15,198 nt of DNA, from positions 1 to 15,198 of the forward strand of contig DAIOGN010000087.1 in assembly GCA_036745245.1 (NCBI GenBank), written 5' to 3'. This stretch comes from DAIOGN01 sp036745245. Lineage in GTDB: Bacteria > Zixibacteria > MSB-5A5 > JAUVRN01. Below are positions 7,212-13,860 of this stretch, piece by piece. The notes below the pieces were generated by a model. The model was not told the DNA's origin. It made no database searches and saw nothing but the letters and a program-made list of their open reading frames with translations. Position numbers and translations under genes: made by a program. The number at the start of each line of letters is the position of its first letter. The stretch's first letter is position 1.

Positions 7212-7858
7212 TCTTCGACCCGGAACAGCTCGACCGCGCGGCTCTCAATTCGCTGATCAATGGCCTGGTGTACCCGCGGCCCGTCGCCTGGGTGTCCACG
7301 TTGAGTGCAACGGGCGCGCCCAACCTCGCGCCGTATTCATTCTTCAACGCGTTCTCATTCTCGCCGCCCACCGTGGCCATCGGGCCCGGCAGTCGCAGCG
7401 GCGTGAACAAGGACACTCTGCGCAACATCCGCGAGACCGGGGAGTTCGTCGTGTCCATGGTCTCCGAAGATCTGGCCCGGCTTGCGAATGCCACCAGCGG
7501 TGAGTTCGGTCCCGAGGTAAACGAGTGGGAGGCGATGGGTGTGGCTGGCGCCGATTCGGTGGCCGTACGCCCGCGTCGCGTGGCGGCGTCGCCTGCGGCT
7601 CTGGAGTGTCGACTGCTTCAGATAGTCGATCTGGGCCCGGCGGATCAGCCCACCAACTCCCTGGTGATCGGGCGCGTGTTGCGGATTCACCTGGACGATG
7701 CTGCGTGGGACGGCCGGCAGCCGCGCTCTGAAGTGCTGCGCCTGGTAGGGCGCATGGGCGGCCCGGAATGGTGCCGCACCACGGACGTGATCAAGCTTCC
7801 ACGTCCGGCCAGCGCTGATCCCGCTGCTGTGCGCACGTTGCTGGACGCGGGCGGATGA
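7208..7858 (+). CDS. Flavin reductase-like FMN-binding protein (DIM6/NTAB type)
   Basis: A 216-residue protein of the flavin-reductase-like split-barrel family. Recognisable segments are YPRPVAWVSTLSATGAPNLA (22-41), PYSFFNAFSFSPPT, a KDTLRNIRETGEFVVSMVSE segment and ASPAALECRLLQ, in the order seen in this family. Members bind FMN; some reduce free flavin for a partner monooxygenase and many are uncharacterised. The GTG at 7208 is the likely start because it overlaps the preceding stop. The frame is open further upstream, but that stretch lies inside the FAH gene. The stop overlaps the next gene (ATGA). Its role in gentisate breakdown is unclear, since the operon's monooxygenase is a single-component type that should not need a separate reductase. 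Confidence 0.85.
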   Translation: MIFDPEQLDRAALNSLINGLVYPRPVAWVSTLSATGAPNLAPYSFFNAFSFSPPTVAIGPGSRSGVNKDTLRNIRETGEFVVSMVSEDLARLANATSGEFGPEVNEWEAMGVAGADSVAVRPRRVAASPAALECRLLQIVDLGPADQPTNSLVIGRVLRIHLDDAAWDGRQPRSEVLRLVGRMGGPEWCRTTDVIKLPRPASADPAAVRTLLDAGG

Positions 7859-9921
7859 CCCGCGGCAAAGCGAAAGACTCAGAGACTCTTTCGGCCGCAA
7901 GCGTGTCCATGAACAGACTTCTGGCCCCCGCATCCATTGCCGTGGTCGGCGCATCTCCTCACCCCGACAAGATCGGCAATGTGCTCATGCGTAATCTTGC
8001 GGGCTTTGCCGGACGACTGGAGCCTGTGCATCCCACCGCCACGGAAGTGCTCGGACGCACCGCGTATCGCACCGTGTCGGCCATCCCTGGGTCGGTAGAC
8101 CTGGCGCTTCTGGCGATACCACCGGAGGCCACGGCGAACGCCATTACCGACTGTGTGTCTGCCGGAGTGGGCGCGGCCGTGATTTACTCGGGAGGCTGGG
8201 GCGAAACCGGCGAAACGGGACGAAAGCGGCAGGACGAACTTCGCGCGATCGCTCGTGATGGTGGACTTCGCCTGTTGGGACCCAACACGTCGGGGTTCAT
8301 TGCACCGCACGCCGGCATCTACGCCACGTTTGTGGCCGATCTCCCTGACACCGTGAACGCGGGGTCGCTGGCCATCGTGGCCCAGAGTGGTGGCGTTAAT
8401 CTCACTCTGTGTTTCCAGGCGCAGAACGAAGGGCTGGGCGTGCGGCTCGGCATCGGGCTGGGCAATGCCGCCGATGTGGCGGTTCCCGACGTGTTGAACT
8501 GGCTGGCTGAAGACGAGGGCACTTCCGCCGTGGTGCTCGCCCTGGAGGGTGTGGCAGATGGACGTGCACTCGTGGCGGCGGTGCGACGGCTCACCGAGCG
8601 CTGCCCGGTGGTGGCCCTCACAGTGGGGCGGTCGGACGTGACAGAGTTCGCTCGCTCACACACAGGAGCGCTGACGGGGAGCTATCGCCTGAAGCGCGCC
8701 GCTCTGGCGCAGGCAGGCGCTGTGGTGGTGGATGATCTGACGGAGTTGATGGATGCGGCCGCCGCTCTGAGTGCCGTACGGCTTCCGCCGTTGGAACACG
8801 CCGGCGTGGGGGTGGTGACCGGCCAGGCGGGGCCGGGGTTGTTGTTGGCCGATGCCTTGCTATCGCGCGGGCAACGCATTCCGTCGTTATCCGATGAAGT
8901 CTGCAAGCGTCTCGCAACAATCCTCCCGCCGCTCACCTATCAACAGAACCCGGTAGACACGGGTCGCCCCACGGCAGCCTTCAAGGATGTTCTGCATGTG
9001 GTGAAGAGTTCGCCCGGCATCGATGTGCTGGCCGTTTCGCTTCTGCATGAGCCGAACGCAGTAGATCCGGTGATCGTGATGCAGGGCTCGGGACCCGCGG
9101 TGCTTCAGAGCCAGGGCCCGGCCGATGCCATGGTCCGGTTGCGAGCGCAAATGCGCGCACACGGTGTGGCCGTGTTCCCCACGCCGGAACGAGCGGCCGC
9201 GGCTGTGTCGGCTCTCGTGCGAGACGCGCGGGCCCGGCACCAGCGTACGCTCCCGACGGGTGGCGATCGGAGAAAGGTGCCGAGTTTTCGACCCGACAAC
9301 GCGTGGAATGAGGCTCAGGCCAAGGAACTTCTCGCGCTTCTGGACATTCGATCGCCAGAGCGCGTCGTCTGCAGCTCCCGCGCGGAAGCGCACAAGGCGA
9401 TGACGAAGTTGGGGCCCCCTGTGGCTGTGAAGCTCCTGCAGGCTGGCGTGGCCCACAAGACCGAACTGGGTGGAGTACATTTGAACGTGAGCACGACTGC
9501 ACAGCTCGATGCGGCCCTCGACGCCATCGACAAGACGCATGGAGCTCGCTACTTGCTCGAGCGCATGGCGCCGATGGGTCCGGAACTGCTCGTGGCGGCG
9601 CGTCGCGACGACGTCTTCGGTCCAATCGTTGTGCTGGGCAGCGGCGGCACCGGTGCGGAAATCGAAGACGATGTCGCCATTCGCCTCGCGCCATTGAATG
9701 ACCGCGAGGCCGGACGTATGCTTTCCGAACTCACTTCCGCAGCGCGTTATCGAGGATTTCGAGGAGCCCCAGCGGTAGACGAGCCTGAACTGGGGCGCCT
9801 TTTGGCACGCCTGGGCGACCTGCTTGTGACGCGCGAAGACATAGAACTGGTGGAGATTAATCCGCTGCGAGTCACTCCTGCGGGACTGGTCGCACTGGAC
9901 GCCGTGGTGACCGCCGCATGA
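7855..9921 (+). CDS. Acyl-CoA synthetase (ADP/NDP-forming), fused alpha-beta type; possible aromatic acid-CoA ligase
   Basis: A 688-residue cytoplasmic enzyme of the NDP-forming acyl-CoA synthetase superfamily, which makes acyl-CoA from acid, CoA and ATP via a phosphohistidine. Domains in order: CoA-binding Rossmann domain (about 18-145; ASIAVVGASPHPDKIG, LGPNTSGFI), CoA-ligase domain (about 165-300) with the expected phosphorylated histidine H269 in RSHTGALTGS, a third flavodoxin-like domain (about 315-440; GQAGPGLLLADAL), and an ATP-grasp domain (about 482-688; VAVKLLQAGVAHKTELGG with K526, and VEINPL near the end). The ATG overlaps the previous stop. M19 (7909) is an alternative start. Characterised members act on acetate, propionate and aryl acids, and FerA of Sphingobium activates ferulate. 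An aromatic acid substrate is therefore plausible here, but this is inferred from context only. Confidence 0.9.
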   Translation: MTRGKAKDSETLSAASVSMNRLLAPASIAVVGASPHPDKIGNVLMRNLAGFAGRLEPVHPTATEVLGRTAYRTVSAIPGSVDLALLAIPPEATANAITDCVSAGVGAAVIYSGGWGETGETGRKRQDELRAIARDGGLRLLGPNTSGFIAPHAGIYATFVADLPDTVNAGSLAIVAQSGGVNLTLCFQAQNEGLGVRLGIGLGNAADVAVPDVLNWLAEDEGTSAVVLALEGVADGRALVAAVRRLTERCPVVALTVGRSDVTEFARSHTGALTGSYRLKRAALAQAGAVVVDDLTELMDAAAALSAVRLPPLEHAGVGVVTGQAGPGLLLADALLSRGQRIPSLSDEVCKRLATILPPLTYQQNPVDTGRPTAAFKDVLHVVKSSPGIDVLAVSLLHEPNAVDPVIVMQGSGPAVLQSQGPADAMVRLRAQMRAHGVAVFPTPERAAAAVSALVRDARARHQRTLPTGGDRRKVPSFRPDNAWNEAQAKELLALLDIRSPERVVCSSRAEAHKAMTKLGPPVAVKLLQAGVAHKTELGGVHLNVSTTAQLDAALDAIDKTHGARYLLERMAPMGPELLVAARRDDVFGPIVVLGSGGTGAEIEDDVAIRLAPLNDREAGRMLSELTSAARYRGFRGAPAVDEPELGRLLARLGDLLVTREDIELVEINPLRVTPAGLVALDAVVTAA

Positions 9922-11132
9922 CTGAAAAGGAAGTCATTGTCGTAGGTGCGGGCCCCGTGGGACTCACGGCGGCTCTGGCACTCTGGGCGTTGGGCCGCCG
10001 GCCCACTGTGATTGAAGCGGGCGCTCAGGATCGGGTGCGTCCCGGCAGTCGCGCGATCTTCATTCATCGTGCTACGCTCTCGGTGCTCGAGAGAATTCAG
10101 CCTGGCCTGGGCATGGAGCTGAATCGCCACGGATTGGCATGGCAGACCAAACGCACGCTATACGCAGGACGCGAGATCTTCAGCCTCACGTATCCTCCAT
10201 TTCCCAAGGACAAGTTGCCCGTCGCGACGAGTCTGCCGCAGCTGGCCACCGAACGAGTGCTCCATAAGGCCTGCATGGACGCCGGCGTGGAGTTCGTGTG
10301 GAACACGCCTGCGGAACGCGTACACGTGGATGGTTCGCGGGTCAGGGTGCACACGGGCACTGGCGAAACGTTTTCGGCTCCCTACGTCATCGCCTCCGAT
10401 GGCTCGCGTTCAGCTGTGCGCGAGACGGTGGGCCTTCGTCTTGAAGGGCCGCAGACCACAAACGCATTTGTCATTGTGGATGCAGCCGAAGACCCGGCCC
10501 GACCGCTGCCGGTGGAGCGCGTGTTTCACTATCGGCATCCCGGAATCGACGGTCGCAACGTTCTGTATGTGCCGTTCATGAGCCACTGGCGCATCGATCT
10601 GCAGTGCCATCCGGGCGACGATCCGGAGAGCTTCAGCGGTGTGGACGGAGCGCGTCGGTGGCTCCCGCGCGTGATTCGCCCCGACTACGCCGATCGCATC
10701 ACCTGGGTTTCCACCTACATCTTTCGCCAGGCCGTGGCGAACAGCTTCACCGACGCGTCGCGTCGAGTGCTGCTCACGGGGGAGGCCGCACACGTGTTCG
10801 CGCCGTTCGGAGCGCGCGGATTGAACTCCGGAGTTCCCGATGCGTTTGTGGCGGCCGCGGCCGTCGATCGCGCTCTGAAAGCAAGTTCCCCATCCGAAGC
10901 CGAGAACTCCATCGACCACTTCGCGCTCTCACGCCGTACGGCCGCGCTTCGCAACCGCGCCGCCTCCAACACGGCGCTCTATCACCTCACTGCGCCGGCC
11001 TTGACTCGACGCCTGCGACACCGCGGCGCCGCGCTTCTGGCACCGTGGATCCCGGCCTGCGGGCGCTGGATGGATCGTTCGCCCTATGGCCCGGCCCTGG
11101 GCCGCCCCGACTCCGACGGCATGCAGTACTAA
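9918..11132 (+). CDS. Group A FAD-dependent aromatic hydroxylase (PheA/TfdB-like)
   Basis: A 404-residue flavoprotein monooxygenase. Motifs: FAD-binding VVGAGPVGLT (GxGxxG at G10, G12 and G15) followed by acidic E33; DG motif VIASDGSRSAVRE with D161-G162; and the second FAD motif LLTGEAAHVFAPFGARGLNS (285-304). In that last motif most relatives have GDAAH; here E289 replaces the aspartate. It lacks the C-terminal thioredoxin-like domain of the longer PheA/MhpA enzymes. As the last gene of the gentisate operon it probably adds the hydroxyl group that makes gentisate, from 3-hydroxybenzoate or from a salicylyl-type substrate. The neighbouring CoA ligase would fit a salicylyl-CoA 5-hydroxylase role. 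The ATG overlaps the ligase stop. Reaction and regioselectivity are inference; enzyme class is clear. Confidence 0.88.
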   Translation: MTEKEVIVVGAGPVGLTAALALWALGRRPTVIEAGAQDRVRPGSRAIFIHRATLSVLERIQPGLGMELNRHGLAWQTKRTLYAGREIFSLTYPPFPKDKLPVATSLPQLATERVLHKACMDAGVEFVWNTPAERVHVDGSRVRVHTGTGETFSAPYVIASDGSRSAVRETVGLRLEGPQTTNAFVIVDAAEDPARPLPVERVFHYRHPGIDGRNVLYVPFMSHWRIDLQCHPGDDPESFSGVDGARRWLPRVIRPDYADRITWVSTYIFRQAVANSFTDASRRVLLTGEAAHVFAPFGARGLNSGVPDAFVAAAAVDRALKASSPSEAENSIDHFALSRRTAALRNRAASNTALYHLTAPALTRRLRHRGAALLAPWIPACGRWMDRSPYGPALGRPDSDGMQY

Positions 11133-11150
11133 TTCGGCGCCCCAATCCGG

Positions 11151-11178
11151 TTGTATTCTGCCTTCCAGTTCGTATCTT
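11151..11178 (+). promoter_or_regulatory. Weak candidate promoter for the S74-domain surface protein
   Basis: TTGTAT (11151-11156) and TATCTT (11173-11178) are 16 bases apart in the 151-base gap between the monooxygenase and the surface-protein gene. The matches to consensus are only 3/6 and 4/6. The gap is locally AT-richer than its surroundings, as promoters often are. No terminator hairpin with a T tract was seen here, so read-through from the operon is possible. Confidence 0.22.
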
Positions 11179-11273
11179 AAGTGCTCCCATAGTTAAACGG
11201 GCTCATGCACAGTCGGGCGCCCGGTCGATTTAGTCGTCGGTTCGGATACAACTTTCCAGACACCAGTCTCCTC

Positions 11274-11280
11274 AGGAGGT
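11274..11280 (+). promoter_or_regulatory. Strong Shine-Dalgarno sequence
   Basis: AGGAGGT ends three bases before the ATG at 11284. It is the best ribosome binding site in the window and fixes the start of the large secreted protein. It contrasts with the weak sites of the coupled metabolic genes and suggests independent, efficient translation. Confidence 0.85.
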
Positions 11281-11283
11281 TTC

Positions 11284-13707
11284 ATGCGTCAGTTTCTAGC
11301 TGTGATCCTGGTGGTGGCCGCATGCGCAGTGGATGCCAGCGCCGCCCTTCCCACTACGGTTTCATATCAGGGCCTCGTGAAATCTCCGGGCGGTGTCGTG
11401 CTGGATGTCACGACCTCGATTCGTTTTACCCTGTACGATCAGCCGACAGGCGGAGCCCAGCTCTGGACGGAGACGCAGTCTGTGGTGGTGGACGAGGGCC
11501 TGTTCACCGTGGCTCTGGGAAGCATCGCCCCGTTTGGCGACATCTGGTCGGCTCACTCTGCCTTCTACCTGGAGACCGAAATACTCGGGCCGGGCGGGTT
11601 CGAAGTCCTGGAACCGCGGCAGCGACTCATTTCGGTGCCTTTTGCGCTCGAAGCCTCCAGTCTCCATGGCGATGTGGAGACGGAGCCTTCCAAAATCAAG
11701 GTGGAGTTCAGCTCAGGGATTCCAACAACCGGCATTGGAAACGTGGAGCTGAGTAGCAGTATTGACGGATCGGGCCTGACGTTCATGGATTCTTCGACGA
11801 CTTCGGCCTTCCTTGCCAAGGGAACCATAAGGGGCGGCACCGGCGGCGGCACTGGCACCGGCGGAGCGGGCATGTCATTGGAATCCGACATTGATGGTGA
11901 CGTATCTGGGTTTGAAGTTCAGACGGCAGCGGATGACGGACTGGCCGGCGGGGGCAACGCATCTATGGCCATCGAGTCCCGCACCACCCTGAAGACATAC
12001 TTTCAGAATGGCTCGATTCCAACGGAATCGGACTTCTCCTCAACGGTGGACTCCAGAGGCGCGTCGGTGTCCGTTCATGCCGCCGACTTGAATCGCGACG
12101 GCCATTCGGACGTCCGGTGCACTCCCGATTCAGTGACTGAAACCACAGAAGTGACGGACGGGAGTTCGAGTTCTTCCAGCAGCATGCGGAATCGCCTCAA
12201 CGAGCTGGAGTCAAAGCTCCAGAACATTGGACTCCTGGCCAGGTCAAGCATCACCAATTCCTGTGGCGACGGCGCCACGATTTCGCTGGAAGACTCGAGC
12301 CACACGACGGGGATGCGGGCCAAGGGGACCATCAAAGGCGGCGTCGGCAGTGGCACCGGCGGTGCCAGCATGTCGTTGGAAACCGACATTGCGGGGGATA
12401 TTGCGGGATTTGAAGTTCAGACGGCGGAGGATGACGGGCTTCCCGGCCAGGGCCGCGCGTCCATGCCCCTCCTGCCTCGCAACATCATCAAGTCGTTCTT
12501 CCAAAAGGGAGACGCTCCCACGCAATCGCAGTTTTCCTCGATGGTGGACTCGAGAGGCGCTACGATCACCGTTCACGCTGCCGATCTGAATCGAGACGGG
12601 CTCTCGGATATCCGGTGTACTCCCGACTCCATCACCGAACTTATGGAAGTGACGGATGGCTCTTCCACTTCGTCCTATAGCATGCGGAATGGCGTCAACA
12701 ATCTGGAAGCAACACTCAAGAACTTTGGCCTATTGGCACGATCCTCTGCCACTTCGTCGTGTGGTGATGGCGTGTCAGTGGAATATCTGGATTCGGCTTC
12801 TTCGACGGGTGCGCGGGCCAAGGGGATCATCGCCGTGAAGAGTTCGTCCGGCGTGGGCTCGAGTCACCGCCTATTGATGGATTCCGATGGCGACGGCTTG
12901 GATGATGGCGAAGCGGAGATGTCGGCAAATCCCTATCGAACCTATCTCTCATTGAGTCGCAATGCGTCCCCTGAACGCACGCTGGTCGCCGAATCGGACT
13001 CCAGTGGACCGCGCCTGATCCTGGGCTCTCCCACCAGTGATGCCTACATGGAATTAGAGACTCTTTCAGGATCCGGACCTGGCTCGGAGCCTTCGTCATC
13101 GTTCCGCATGGGGCGCCCGGGAGTCAACACGGTACTCACGACCACCAACGCACACGGAGCCAGGATGAGCACCCAATCACAAAGCGGAGGTGCGCACGTG
13201 CAGTGCTGGGATGGCTCCTGTCGTGTGCTCCTGGTCGACGCCACCCAGGGCTTGGAAGACACGTCGATCGTCATCGATGGCACCACCAAGAGGTTCGGCA
13301 TTGGCGTCTCCGAGCCAGCCTACCCGTTGCATCACTCCAGCGGCGCACACCTGTCAGTGGCCGGTAGCTGGACCAATGCGTCGGATGTCAATCTCAAGGA
13401 GAACTTCAAGTCTGTGGATGGAGAGGAGCTTCTCGACAAAGTCGAAGCCCTGAACATCACGCAATGGAATTACAAAAACGAATCCGACGACGTGAAGCAC
13501 ATCGGCCCCACGGCGCAGGACTTCAAGCGGATTTTTGGAGTGGGCGTCAACGACCAGACGATTTCAACGATCGATCCTTCCGGGATCGCACTGGCCGCCA
13601 TTCAGGAACTCACACGCCAGAACCGCGAATTGCACGAACGGAATCAGACCATGGCTTCGGAGCTGGCCGAGCTGAAGCGGAGGATGGACAAGCTGCAGAC
13701 GCGGTAA
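11284..13707 (+). CDS. Secreted repeat protein with C-terminal S74 intramolecular chaperone domain
   Basis: An 807-residue predicted extracellular protein. Residues 1-20 form a signal peptide (hydrophobic core FLAVILVVAACAV, cleavage after DASA). Residues 21 to about 130 are a beta-rich domain (TTVSYQGLVKSPGG, LYDQPTGGAQLWTETQ, QRLISVPFALEAS) common in secreted FCB-type proteins. Two tandem repeats follow (163-330 and 331-496), each with a Gly-rich strip, a DLNRDGxSD calcium-type loop and a Cys pair 48 residues apart (C279/C327, C445/C493). A third repeat starts at 497 and diverges, with DSDGDGLDD near 538-546. The C terminus (about 695-807) is a peptidase S74 chaperone domain: S700-D-V-N-L-K705 carries the Ser-Lys spacing of the self-cleaving dyad, and a coiled coil ends the protein. 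S74 domains trimerise and fold fibrous proteins such as phage tail spikes. No phage genes are nearby, so a surface fibre or adhesin-like role is more likely. Confidence 0.88.
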   Translation: MRQFLAVILVVAACAVDASAALPTTVSYQGLVKSPGGVVLDVTTSIRFTLYDQPTGGAQLWTETQSVVVDEGLFTVALGSIAPFGDIWSAHSAFYLETEILGPGGFEVLEPRQRLISVPFALEASSLHGDVETEPSKIKVEFSSGIPTTGIGNVELSSSIDGSGLTFMDSSTTSAFLAKGTIRGGTGGGTGTGGAGMSLESDIDGDVSGFEVQTAADDGLAGGGNASMAIESRTTLKTYFQNGSIPTESDFSSTVDSRGASVSVHAADLNRDGHSDVRCTPDSVTETTEVTDGSSSSSSSMRNRLNELESKLQNIGLLARSSITNSCGDGATISLEDSSHTTGMRAKGTIKGGVGSGTGGASMSLETDIAGDIAGFEVQTAEDDGLPGQGRASMPLLPRNIIKSFFQKGDAPTQSQFSSMVDSRGATITVHAADLNRDGLSDIRCTPDSITELMEVTDGSSTSSYSMRNGVNNLEATLKNFGLLARSSATSSCGDGVSVEYLDSASSTGARAKGIIAVKSSSGVGSSHRLLMDSDGDGLDDGEAEMSANPYRTYLSLSRNASPERTLVAESDSSGPRLILGSPTSDAYMELETLSGSGPGSEPSSSFRMGRPGVNTVLTTTNAHGARMSTQSQSGGAHVQCWDGSCRVLLVDATQGLEDTSIVIDGTTKRFGIGVSEPAYPLHHSSGAHLSVAGSWTNASDVNLKENFKSVDGEELLDKVEALNITQWNYKNESDDVKHIGPTAQDFKRIFGVGVNDQTISTIDPSGIALAAIQELTRQNRELHERNQTMASELAELKRRMDKLQTR
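11770..12771 (+). repeat. Two tandem in-frame repeats (504 and 498 bp) in the S74 protein gene
   Basis: Unit 1 is 11770-12273 and unit 2 is 12274-12771. They align along their whole length with one 6-base difference in the glycine-rich strip. Shared blocks include TTTGAAGTTCAGACGGC (11911 and 12409), GFEVQTA..DDGL, a VDSRGA....HAADLNRDG core, RCTPDS, GLLARSS and SCGDG. A third copy begins at 12772 (VSVEYLDSASSTGARAKG) but loses similarity after about 25 residues. Codon-level differences throughout show an old duplication followed by divergence. Confidence 0.92.
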
Positions 13708-13713
13708 GTTAAC

Positions 13714-13788
13714 TGGTGAGGGCGGAAGGTATCGAACCTTCGACCACCTGCTTAAAAGGCAGATGCTCTACCACTGAGCTACGCCCCC
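13714..13788 (-). tRNA. tRNA-Lys (anticodon UUU), CCA encoded
   Basis: The minus strand from 13788 folds as a complete cloverleaf. The acceptor GGGGGCG pairs with CGCCCTC with one G-U pair. The D arm is GCTC-AGTGGTA-GAGC. The anticodon stem TCTGC/GCAGG encloses loop CTTTTAA, giving anticodon TTT. The variable loop is TGGTC and the T arm is GAAGG-TTCGATA-CCTTC. Discriminator A is at 13717 and the CCA end is encoded at 13716-13714. The 3' end lies six bases from the stop codon of the convergent S74-protein gene. A well-formed promoter lies just upstream. Confidence 0.97.
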
Positions 13789-13806
13789 ACGGGCGCGTGA
13801 CGGCCC

Positions 13807-13835
13807 ACTATACGCGCGCGGCCGGGGGGCGTCAA
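13807..13835 (-). promoter_or_regulatory. Strong sigma-70-type promoter for tRNA-Lys
   Basis: On the minus strand, TTGACG (13835-13830; 5/6) and TATAGT (13812-13807; 5/6) are exactly 17 bases apart. The mature tRNA begins 18 bases after the -10, giving a start site about 12 bases before the tRNA. The discriminator just after the -10 (GGGCCGTCAC) is GC-rich, a feature tied to stringent control of stable-RNA promoters in other bacteria. Regulation is inferred only from that feature. Confidence 0.75.
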
Positions 13836-13860
13836 CTGCCCAGAGCGCGTAGTCTGCGAG

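Noticed and set aside
11183..11264. Stretch starting GCTCCCATAGTTAAACGGG and ending ACCA that superficially resembles a tRNA
   Set aside because: The D, T and acceptor arms do not pair; no 3' partner for GCTCCCA exists, so it is not a tRNA.
11284..13707. Prophage tail fibre
   Set aside because: The S74 domain occurs in phage tail spikes, but the protein has a signal peptide and no phage genes are adjacent.
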